Part shown: positions 51,933 to 59,572 of the stretch, one piece after another
Numbering within the stretch: the stretch's first letter is position 1
Layout of the letters: every line of letters begins with the position of its first letter
Assembly (NCBI RefSeq): GCF_002831625.1
Contig: NZ_CP025116.1
Span: forward strand, 558,001 to 622,000
DNA from: Nonlabens sp. MB-3u-79
GTDB lineage: Bacteria; Bacteroidota; Bacteroidia; Flavobacteriales; Flavobacteriaceae
Direction of reading: 5' to 3'
Length of the DNA stretch: 64,000 bases
The notes under the pieces: model-generated
The model's input: only the letters and a program-made list of their open reading frames with translations
Told to the model about the DNA's origin: nothing
The model's database searches: none
Program-made: the position numbers and the translations under genes

Positions 51933-53090
51933 ATGCCTTTTTACCATAAACTGGGTAAAATACCACCCAAAAGACACACGCAATTTAGAAAACCCGATGG
52001 TTCTCTTTATTCAGAACAACTTTTTGGAACCATAGGTTTTGAAGGGATGTCCACAAACTCTTACCATATGTACCGACCTACTATGGTTAAAGAGATTAAA
52101 AATCAATACAGTGTAAAACCAGAAATAGCACTGAAAAACCACCTTAAATCTTACCGTCTTAAAGGCTTTCAAATACAACCCGAAGCCGACTATTTAGAAA
52201 GTCGTAAAACCGTTTTAATAAATAGTGACGTGGCCATTATCCTTGCTGCACCACAAGAATCTACTGAGAATTATTTCTATAAAAATAGCGATGCAGACGA
52301 ATTGCTTTTTGTTCATAGAGGGACGGGGACACTGCGTACTCATTTAGGAAATTTAGATTTTAAATACGGCGATTACTTATTGATACCTAGAGGTATTATT
52401 TATAAAATTGATTTTGACACTACTGATAACAGGCTTTTTATTGTGGAGAGTAGACGTCCCATTTATACTCCTAAACGCTATAGAAATTGGTTTGGTCAAT
52501 TGTTAGAACATGCCCCTTACTGTGAACGAGACTTGAGAAGACCCGAAACTCTAGAAACACATGACGAAAAAGGTGAGTTTTTAATAAAAGTAAAAAAGCA
52601 AGACGATATTTTTGACATGGTCTATGCATCACACCCTTTTGACGTCGTTGGATACGACGGTTACAATTTCCCGTATGCTTTTTCTATTCATGATTTTGAA
52701 CCTATAACTGGACGCATTCATCAGCCGCCACCAGTGCATCAAACTTTTGAAACAGACGCTTTTGTGGTTTGTAGTTTTGTGCCTCGATTATACGATTACC
52801 ACCCGAATAGCATTCCCGCACCTTATAATCATAGCAATATTGATAGCGATGAAGTGCTTTATTATGTAGATGGAGATTTTATGAGTCGCAACGATATTGC
52901 GGCTGGACACATCAGTTTACATCCTGCTGGAATACCCCACGGGCCACACCCAGGAACTGTTGAAAAAAGTATCGGAAAAACAAAGACAGAAGAACTAGCC
53001 GTTATGGTAGATACGTTTAAACCTTTAATGGTTACTAAAGAAGGATTAGAAATTGCAGACGACAGTTATCATAAAAGCTGGTTGGATTAA
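51933..53090 (+). CDS. hmgA: Homogentisate 1,2-dioxygenase
   Basis: 385 residues. Cupin-like ring-cleaving dioxygenase: YHMYRPTMVKEI early, GDYLLIPRGIIYKI, YASHPFDVVGYDG, and the C-terminal metal region YNHSNIDSDEVLYYVDGD, HPAGIPHGPHPG. Converts homogentisate to maleylacetoacetate in tyrosine catabolism. Directly upstream of hppD, which makes its substrate. Confidence 0.93.
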   Translation: MPFYHKLGKIPPKRHTQFRKPDGSLYSEQLFGTIGFEGMSTNSYHMYRPTMVKEIKNQYSVKPEIALKNHLKSYRLKGFQIQPEADYLESRKTVLINSDVAIILAAPQESTENYFYKNSDADELLFVHRGTGTLRTHLGNLDFKYGDYLLIPRGIIYKIDFDTTDNRLFIVESRRPIYTPKRYRNWFGQLLEHAPYCERDLRRPETLETHDEKGEFLIKVKKQDDIFDMVYASHPFDVVGYDGYNFPYAFSIHDFEPITGRIHQPPPVHQTFETDAFVVCSFVPRLYDYHPNSIPAPYNHSNIDSDEVLYYVDGDFMSRNDIAAGHISLHPAGIPHGPHPGTVEKSIGKTKTEELAVMVDTFKPLMVTKEGLEIADDSYHKSWLD

Positions 53091-53356
53091 TTTAATATTG
53101 TAAGAAAATCACACTTGGGATTCTGAAGAAGAATCTGAAGAAACGGAAGTACGATGATGATGAACTAGATTCAATAGAAACAAAAACTGATGCAGTAGTA
53201 CCAATAGAAGAGCTAATAACCGAAGGAACTTCTCAAAAATAAAAAATTATGATTTTTAAAAGGATAGACATAACACCTCACTTAAGAGCCATGTGGTAGA
53301 AAAGATGTCTCTTACCCCTACTAAAATCCTTTATTTAATCAATTAAAAAATACATT
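53091..53356 (+). other. Gap between hmgA and hppD with a small open remnant
   Basis: A frame of 47 codons without ATG ends at TAA 53240; it reads ITLGILKKNLKKRKYDDDE then DSIETKTDAVVPIEELITEG. The basic-then-acidic composition looks like coding sequence, but no start exists, so it may be a truncated gene. The last ~110 bases are AT-rich leader for hppD. Confidence 0.3.
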
Positions 53357-54520
53357 ATGCCAGCAGATATCAAAAACCTAAAAGATCTACAAAACACCGA
53401 GTATTCACTTAAGAAGCTTTTTAAAGAAGCCGAAGACTTTCTTCCACTTCTAGGAACTGATTATGTAGAATTGTATGTAGGTAATGCCAAACAAAGTGCT
53501 CATTTTTATAAAACCGCTTTTGGCTTTCAATCAGAAGCTTATGCTGGTCTTGAGACTGGCCTTAAAGACCGGGTTTCTTATGTGTTAAAACAAGGTAAAA
53601 TAAGACTCGTTCTTACAACACCTATAGTAAAGGACGGAGAACTCAACGAGCACATCAACATTCACGGTGACGGAGTGAAAGTAATAGCTCTATGGGTAGA
53701 AGATGCTCGAAAAGCATTTGAAGAAACTACTAAAAGAGGCGCTAAGCCATACCTAGAGCCTACCGTAGAACAAGACGAACATGGTGAAGTTGTAAAGTCT
53801 GGGATCTACACCTACGGAGAAACCGTTCACATGTTTATAGAGCGTAAAAACTACAAGGGGCTCTTCCTTCCTGGATTTAAAAAATGGGAATCTCATTACA
53901 ACCCAGAACCCGTAGGCCTTAAGTTTATAGACCATATGGTAGGAAATGTAGGATGGGATGAAATGAATACCTGGTGTAAATTCTATGGAGAAGTTATGGG
54001 CTTTGCACAAATCATTTCCTTTGCAGATGATGATATTGCAACAGAATACACTGCCTTGATGAGCAAAGTGATGAGTAACGGGAACGGTAGAGTGAAGTTC
54101 CCAATCAATGAGCCTGCCAAAGGAAAGAAGAAATCACAAATTGAAGAGTACCTAGATTTTTATAATGGTCCTGGTGTACAACATATTGCCGTTGCTACCG
54201 ATGATATTGTTGCTACCGTAAGCGCAATGAGAGACCGAGGTGTAGAATTTCTTTACGTTCCCGAAGAATATTACGACGATCTTATAGAACGTGTAGGAGA
54301 AATAGACGAAGATGTAGAAGTGTTGAAAGAGCACGGTATCCTTATAGATAGAGATGAAGAAGGATATTTATTACAACTATTCACTAAGACTGTTGTCGAC
54401 CGACCGACTATGTTTATAGAAGTGATACAGCGCAAAGGAGCACAATCTTTTGGAGTGGGAAACTTTAAAGCACTGTTTGAAGCAATAGAAAGAGAACAGG
54501 CTTTACGAGGTACTTTATAA
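53357..54520 (+). CDS. hppD: 4-hydroxyphenylpyruvate dioxygenase
   Basis: 387 residues. Two vicinal-oxygen-chelate domains. Iron ligands: His in FIDHMVGNVG, His in GPGVQHIAVAT, Glu in PTMFIEVIQRKG. GYLLQLFTK precedes the last ligand. Makes homogentisate from the tyrosine transaminase product, feeding HmgA. Confidence 0.96.
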   Translation: MPADIKNLKDLQNTEYSLKKLFKEAEDFLPLLGTDYVELYVGNAKQSAHFYKTAFGFQSEAYAGLETGLKDRVSYVLKQGKIRLVLTTPIVKDGELNEHINIHGDGVKVIALWVEDARKAFEETTKRGAKPYLEPTVEQDEHGEVVKSGIYTYGETVHMFIERKNYKGLFLPGFKKWESHYNPEPVGLKFIDHMVGNVGWDEMNTWCKFYGEVMGFAQIISFADDDIATEYTALMSKVMSNGNGRVKFPINEPAKGKKKSQIEEYLDFYNGPGVQHIAVATDDIVATVSAMRDRGVEFLYVPEEYYDDLIERVGEIDEDVEVLKEHGILIDRDEEGYLLQLFTKTVVDRPTMFIEVIQRKGAQSFGVGNFKALFEAIEREQALRGTL

Positions 54521-54521
54521 T

Positions 54522-54549
54522 AAAATGATAGTGAGTCAGTTATCATTTT
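54522..54549 (+). terminator. Weak hairpin after hppD
   Basis: AAAATGATA and TATCATTTT arms with a 10-nt loop; only four T follow, so it may be leaky. Confidence 0.35.
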
Positions 54550-54606
54550 GGAATAGACTTTGCAATAGAAGATAGTGGTACTAATTCACGATCAACTCTT
54601 ATAGAT

Positions 54607-55410
54607 ATGAAAAAGATCATTTTTTTAATGATAGCTGTTTTTGCAACAACTACAGCTTTTACTCCAGGGACTGTATCAACAGGCGCCACAGAGCAACTAG
54701 CCTTTGAAGATGGAGAGTGGTTTAAATTCAGAATTCACTACGGTGTATTTAATGCCAGCTATGCAGAGCTCAAAGTGAGTAAAGCAAGACTTAAAGGAAG
54801 ACCAGTTTATCACATTAAAGGAAAAGGGAAATCTACTGGATTACTTCACCTCTTCTTTAAAGTAGATGATAATTATGAAACTTATATAGATCGTGAAACG
54901 GTAAAACCATATCGTTTTATACGTGAAATAGACGAAGGTGGACACACTAAAGATATACAGATAGACTTTGATCATGAAGCCGGCACTGCTTTAGTGAACG
55001 ATAAAAAGAATAAAGAAGAAACGATCGTTAACATTGAGCCATATACTCAAGATATGATCAGTGCTTTTTATCATTTAAGAAACATGGTAGACATTGAAAC
55101 GCTTCAGTTAGGAGATGAATTCACTTTACCTATGTTTTTTGACAAAGAGAATTTCGAATTTAAATTGAAATATTTAGGTGAAGAAATCGTAAAAACAAAG
55201 TTTGGTCAAGTCGCTTCCCTAAAATTTAGACCTTACGTGCAGTCAGGTCGGGTATTTAAAGAAGAAGAAAGCCTTACCGTTTGGATCTCAAAAGATGCTA
55301 ATAAAATACCCCTGAGAATAAAAGCAAAACTCGCTGTAGGATCGCTAACCGCTGATTTACAATCTTTTAAAGGACTTAAGCATTCCTTCCAGATTATAGC
55401 AGATAATTAG
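54607..55410 (+). CDS. DUF3108 family periplasmic protein
   Basis: 267 residues with signal peptide (LMIAVFATTTAF). DUF3108 body with GEWFKFRIHYGVFNASYAEL (in parts), YETYIDRETVKPYRF, DMISAFYHLRNM and SLTVWISKDANKIPLRI. Likely periplasmic or lipid-binding; role unknown. Sits between the tyrosine and tryptophan catabolic genes on the same strand, a neighbourhood I recall from other flavobacteria. Confidence 0.88.
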   Translation: MKKIIFLMIAVFATTTAFTPGTVSTGATEQLAFEDGEWFKFRIHYGVFNASYAELKVSKARLKGRPVYHIKGKGKSTGLLHLFFKVDDNYETYIDRETVKPYRFIREIDEGGHTKDIQIDFDHEAGTALVNDKKNKEETIVNIEPYTQDMISAFYHLRNMVDIETLQLGDEFTLPMFFDKENFEFKLKYLGEEIVKTKFGQVASLKFRPYVQSGRVFKEEESLTVWISKDANKIPLRIKAKLAVGSLTADLQSFKGLKHSFQIIADN

Positions 55411-55491
55411 CGCTTTTAAAGCCTTGACAATAAATAAAATAAGACCTCATTGTTTTTAGGTTAAATATAGTTAAGACTATGGCTCTAAGAA

Positions 55492-55522
55492 TTGATAGAA
55501 ACCGCAAGGTTCCTTACTTTTG
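55492..55522 (+). promoter_or_regulatory. kynA promoter
   Basis: TTG at 55492-55494 and TACTTTTG at 55515-55522 (exact TAnnTTTG), spacer 20 nt. The predicted transcript start is within ten bases of the kynA ATG, so the mRNA is nearly leaderless. Confidence 0.65.
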
Positions 55523-55535
55523 CGAGTCATTTTAA

Positions 55536-56513
55536 ATGAATCCCATGTCCGAAGAAATCAGCCCAGAGATTGCCCAACGCATTAAATTGCTAGAGGATAA
55601 GTTTAAAAATTCTGGCCAGGACATGCTTTCATACTTAGATGGACTGCTCTACGATACCTATACCACTTACTGGGATTATATTAGATTAGACACCTTGCTA
55701 AGTCTGCAATTACCCTATACAGAGTTTCCTGACGAGATGATATTTATAAGCTATCATCAGATTACAGAATTGTATTTCAAATTGATCATTCATGAACAAA
55801 TGCAGATTATAGAAAGCACAACGCTTACTGCTGCGTTCTTTGAAGAGAAAATAAAACGTATCAATAGGTATTATACCGTTTTAATCAACTCCTTTGAAGT
55901 GATGATTCAAGGAATGGAACGCGACCAATTTCTTAAATTCAGAATGTCTTTACTTCCTGCAAGTGGATTCCAGAGCGCTCAGTTTAGAATGATAGAATTC
56001 TATAGCAGTGATTTAATTAATTTAGTTCATCCTTCTGTTAGGTCTCGCTTTCGCGAAAGCGAAAAAAACCACACACAAAAAGAATTATTTGAAAATATCT
56101 ACTGGAAAAAAGGAGGTATTGATATGAATACTGGAGAAAAAACGCTCACACTAAAGCAGTTTGAAAAGCGTTACACTCCTAGATTTTTAAGAATTACAAA
56201 AGAAGTAGAACACACTAATTTAAATCAGCGCTATCTTGCATTACCAAAAGAAGAACAAACACAAGAGCTTCAAGATGCGTTGCGTAGATTAGACCAAAAC
56301 GCAAACATCAACTGGTTGCTCATGCATATGGGAGCCGCACATAGGTATTTGCGTAAAGAGGGGGAAGCAGTAAAAGCAACTGGAGGAACCAACTGGAAAG
56401 AATTTCTACCACCTAGCTTTCAAAAAATCTCTTTCTTCCCATCGCTATGGACGCAAGAGGAGCACGATAACTGGGGAAAACAATGGGTAGATCACGCATT
56501 AAACACAAAATAA
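55536..56513 (+). CDS. kynA: Tryptophan 2,3-dioxygenase
   Basis: 325 residues. Haem dioxygenase of the TDO family: SLQLPYTEFPDEMIFISYHQITELYFKL region (in parts; the His is the substrate-site base), SGFQSAQFRMIE, and C-terminal MHMGAAHRYL and GTNWKEFLPP. First step of kynurenine-type tryptophan breakdown. A palindrome copy encodes RFRES in a variable loop (VRSRFRESEKNH). ATG at 55536 or 55545. Followed with no gap by the M23 gene. Confidence 0.94.
   Translation: MNPMSEEISPEIAQRIKLLEDKFKNSGQDMLSYLDGLLYDTYTTYWDYIRLDTLLSLQLPYTEFPDEMIFISYHQITELYFKLIIHEQMQIIESTTLTAAFFEEKIKRINRYYTVLINSFEVMIQGMERDQFLKFRMSLLPASGFQSAQFRMIEFYSSDLINLVHPSVRSRFRESEKNHTQKELFENIYWKKGGIDMNTGEKTLTLKQFEKRYTPRFLRITKEVEHTNLNQRYLALPKEEQTQELQDALRRLDQNANINWLLMHMGAAHRYLRKEGEAVKATGGTNWKEFLPPSFQKISFFPSLWTQEEHDNWGKQWVDHALNTK
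56046..56061. repeat. 16-bp palindrome, perfect copy (in kynA)
   Basis: CGCTTTCGCGAAAGCG, read as Arg-Phe-Arg-Glu-Ser. Confidence 0.97.
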
Positions 56514-57767
56514 ATGATGAATAAATATTTCATCGCCGGCATAGCACTCGCAATGAGCTTTACGGCTTGTAAAAACAATACAGAAACACCCATAAATAAA
56601 GTCGTTGAGACCACTCCTAAGACATTGGTACCTTTGATGAAGTATGGTTTTGACCTCAATGAATATGAAATCGTTGCAGACACGGTTAAAGACGGTGCGA
56701 CTTTCAATGATTTAATCGTCAATCATATTGTCAAAGGGCAAAGTGCTTACCAAACAGCAAATAGACTCAATGAAATTTACGATTTACGCAGAATACAAGC
56801 TGGCAAACCCTTTAAGATTTTAAAAAGAAGAGATAGCCTTCGCACTCCTGAAGCCTTTATTTACGAGCTTAGTAAAATGGATTATGTAGTGGTTAATTTT
56901 AACGACACCCTAGCAGCTTATAAAGATAAGCACCCTATTTCCTTTAAAAGAAAAACAGCGAGTGGTATCATTAACTCGACATTATCTGAAGCAATGCAGG
57001 AGGAGGGCTTAGGTATAAGTGCTATATATGAACTATCTGACATCTATAGATGGTCCATAGATTTCTTTAAACTTCAAAAAGGAGATCGCTTTAAGATGAT
57101 TTACAATGAACGCTACATTAACGACTCTATTTTTGCAGGGATAGAATCTATAGAAGCTGCTGTTTTTGAAACTGATCAAACGCCCTTTTATGCCTTTGAG
57201 TACACGACAGATACGGTGACTCAAATGAGCGATTACTATGATGAAAAAGGTAAAACACTACGAAGTTTTTTCCTAAAAGCTCCTGTAAACTATTCCAGAA
57301 TTTCTTCCAGATTTACGAAAAGAAGATTTCATCCAGTTCAAAAAAGATGGAAAGCACACAAAGGAACTGATTATGCCGCAGGCTATGGAACTCCTATCGT
57401 TGCCACTGCAAATGGAACAGTTACTAAATCTGGCTATACTGGCGGTAATGGTAATTATGTGAAAATAAAACACAGCGGCACCTACTCTACTCAATACCTT
57501 CACATGACCAAGCGCAAGGTAAAAGTAGGACAGCGTGTAAAACAAGGACAGATTATAGGAACTGTAGGAAGCACGGGACTAGCTACGGGACCTCATGTTT
57601 GTTATCGATTTTGGGTCAATGGAAGACAAGTCGACCCCTACAAACAAAACTTACCTAGTGCGGAGCCTTTACCTCAAGCAAAAATGAAGGAATACCTTCA
57701 GTTTGTGGCTCCATTACAAGTAGAAATAGATCAATTGCCTTTCAAAAAAAGCAACCCTATTATTTAA
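56514..57767 (+). CDS. M23 family peptidase lipoprotein
   Basis: 417 residues. Lipoprotein signal ending in SFTAC (Cys19 or 20), an N-terminal LysM/opacity-like region, then the M23 (LytM) domain at about 280-390: HKGTDYAAGYG (His and Asp ligands), TQYLHMTKRK, and GPHVCYRFWVNG. The last motif has Cys where the second His of HxH usually binds zinc. Probably cleaves, or only binds, peptidoglycan cross-links. Starts directly after the kynA stop codon. Confidence 0.92.
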   Translation: MMNKYFIAGIALAMSFTACKNNTETPINKVVETTPKTLVPLMKYGFDLNEYEIVADTVKDGATFNDLIVNHIVKGQSAYQTANRLNEIYDLRRIQAGKPFKILKRRDSLRTPEAFIYELSKMDYVVVNFNDTLAAYKDKHPISFKRKTASGIINSTLSEAMQEEGLGISAIYELSDIYRWSIDFFKLQKGDRFKMIYNERYINDSIFAGIESIEAAVFETDQTPFYAFEYTTDTVTQMSDYYDEKGKTLRSFFLKAPVNYSRISSRFTKRRFHPVQKRWKAHKGTDYAAGYGTPIVATANGTVTKSGYTGGNGNYVKIKHSGTYSTQYLHMTKRKVKVGQRVKQGQIIGTVGSTGLATGPHVCYRFWVNGRQVDPYKQNLPSAEPLPQAKMKEYLQFVAPLQVEIDQLPFKKSNPII

Positions 57768-57824
57768 ACCATTCCCTCACCACCATCTGTATTACTCCAA
57801 GATCTTTTTAGACCCCCTAGTATC

Positions 57825-59456
57825 ATGAAAAACATCAACCCTACTTCTACCGCGGCATGGAAAGCGCTCGCAGATCATTATAAAACAGCAAAAAATTTCA
57901 ACCTAAAAGAAGCCTTTCAAAATAATCCTGATCGTGCAAAAGAGCTGACCATAAAAGAAGGAGATTTTTATGTAGACCTTTCTAAAAACTTGATTCTTAA
58001 AGAAACACAACAAAAATTAGTGGACCTCGCTAACGAATGTCATCTTACAGAAGCCATAGAATCGTATTTTAATGGCGAGAAAATAAATGTGACTGAAAAT
58101 CGTGCGGTTTTACATACTGCATTACGCACCAATGACATCAGCACTCAAGTAGGTGAAAACGTAACATCAGCGATTGAAAGCAAGAAGAAAATGTTTGCTT
58201 TTGTAGATGCCGTAAATAACGGAGAGATTACTGCTGCAAACGGAAAGAAGTTTGATACCGTTGTAAATATAGGAATAGGCGGTAGCGATCTGGGACCTGA
58301 GATGATCTATGAAGCCATGCAGGCTTATAAAAATGAACTTAGCCTTCATTTTGTCTCTAACATAGAAGGAGATCACGTGGAAGAAACCTTAAAAAAGATC
58401 CAACCAGAAACAACATTATTTGTGATCGTTTCTAAGTCTTTTGGAACACAAGAAACACTTACTAACTCAACAACTATTAGAAATTGGTTTACTAATAAAG
58501 TAGGTGCCTCAGCGATAGCAAAGCACTTTATTGCAGTAAGTAGCAATGTACAACGCGCCGTGGATTTTGGAATTGATAAAGAAAATATCTTCCCTATGTT
58601 TGATTGGGTAGGTGGCCGTTTTTCTTTGTGGAGTACAGTAGGTATGTCTGTTGCCTTAGGAATAGGCTCTAAAAATTTTCAAGGTTTGCTTGATGGTGCG
58701 CATGATATGGACACCCATTTCAGGAATACCTCTTTTGATAAAAACATTCCTGTCCAGTTAGCCTTACTCACGATATGGTACAACAACTTTTTTAAAGCGC
58801 AAAGTGAAGCTGTAATACCCTACACTCAATACCTTCATAGACTTCCAGCTTATCTACAGCAAGCCATTATGGAAAGTAACGGTAAGAGTACAGACCGCAA
58901 TGGAAATCGCGTGGATTATGAAACTGGGAACATCGTATGGGGGGAACCAGGTACCAACTCACAACATGCCTTTTTTCAATTGATACATCAAGGAACTAAA
59001 TTGATTCCTGCTCAATTTATCGCTTTCGCGAAAACGAAATACAACCACCCAGACCATCAAAACAAACTTATGGCAAATTTCTTTGCACAAACAGAAGCTT
59101 TGATGAATGGGAAAACAAGTCAAGAAGCCGCTCAAGATTTGGCCTCCTCAGGAAAATCACAAACCGAAATCGACCAACTGGTTCCTTTTAAGGTCTTTGA
59201 AGGAAATAAACCTACGACTACCATATTAGTAGACGAGCTTACTCCACAAAGTTTAGGTAAGCTAGTAGCTATGTATGAACACAAAATATTTGTAGAAGGA
59301 GTGATCTGGAACATCTACAGTTATGATCAATGGGGAGTAGAATTAGGGAAGGTCTTAGCTGATGCTATTCTGACCGATATTGAAGACTCCAAATCTGACA
59401 AACACGACGCCAGTACGAGTGCTCTTTTACAAAAATATTTTACTCTTAATAATTAA
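57825..59456 (+). CDS. pgi: Glucose-6-phosphate isomerase
   Basis: 543 residues. Motifs: ENRAVLHTALR, NIGIGGSDLGPEM, SKSFGTQETLTN, DWVGGRFSLWSTVG, MESNGKS and GTNSQHAFFQLIHQGT. Glycolysis/gluconeogenesis, cytoplasmic. A palindrome copy with one mismatch encodes FAKT in a segment where E. coli Pgi, from memory, has a different sequence of equal length. Confidence 0.97.
   Translation: MKNINPTSTAAWKALADHYKTAKNFNLKEAFQNNPDRAKELTIKEGDFYVDLSKNLILKETQQKLVDLANECHLTEAIESYFNGEKINVTENRAVLHTALRTNDISTQVGENVTSAIESKKKMFAFVDAVNNGEITAANGKKFDTVVNIGIGGSDLGPEMIYEAMQAYKNELSLHFVSNIEGDHVEETLKKIQPETTLFVIVSKSFGTQETLTNSTTIRNWFTNKVGASAIAKHFIAVSSNVQRAVDFGIDKENIFPMFDWVGGRFSLWSTVGMSVALGIGSKNFQGLLDGAHDMDTHFRNTSFDKNIPVQLALLTIWYNNFFKAQSEAVIPYTQYLHRLPAYLQQAIMESNGKSTDRNGNRVDYETGNIVWGEPGTNSQHAFFQLIHQGTKLIPAQFIAFAKTKYNHPDHQNKLMANFFAQTEALMNGKTSQEAAQDLASSGKSQTEIDQLVPFKVFEGNKPTTTILVDELTPQSLGKLVAMYEHKIFVEGVIWNIYSYDQWGVELGKVLADAILTDIEDSKSDKHDASTSALLQKYFTLNN
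59021..59036. repeat. 16-bp palindrome, one mismatch (in pgi)
   Basis: CGCTTTCGCGAAAACG; the single change is in the right arm. Read as Ala-Phe-Ala-Lys-Thr. Confidence 0.9.
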
Positions 59457-59517
59457 TTTATTGTTTTTCAGTTAATTAACGTTAATAAGCTGTTCACTTC
59501 TTAATGTTAGCTTAATA

Positions 59518-59546
59518 TTGGTTTACTGGTTTTACGTGTATTTTTG
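59518..59546 (+). promoter_or_regulatory. Promoter of the TonB-dependent receptor gene
   Basis: TTG at 59518-59520 and TATTTTTG at 59539-59546, spacer 18 nt; a good Bacteroidota promoter, 27 nt before the ATG. Confidence 0.65.
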
Positions 59547-59572
59547 CATCATCAAACTAAACTAATTCTGAA

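Noticed and set aside
8451..56061. The palindrome as a ParB parS site
   Set aside because: The parS consensus known to me centres on TTTCACGTGAAA; the centre here is TTTCGCGAAA and the copies are too many and too evenly spread.
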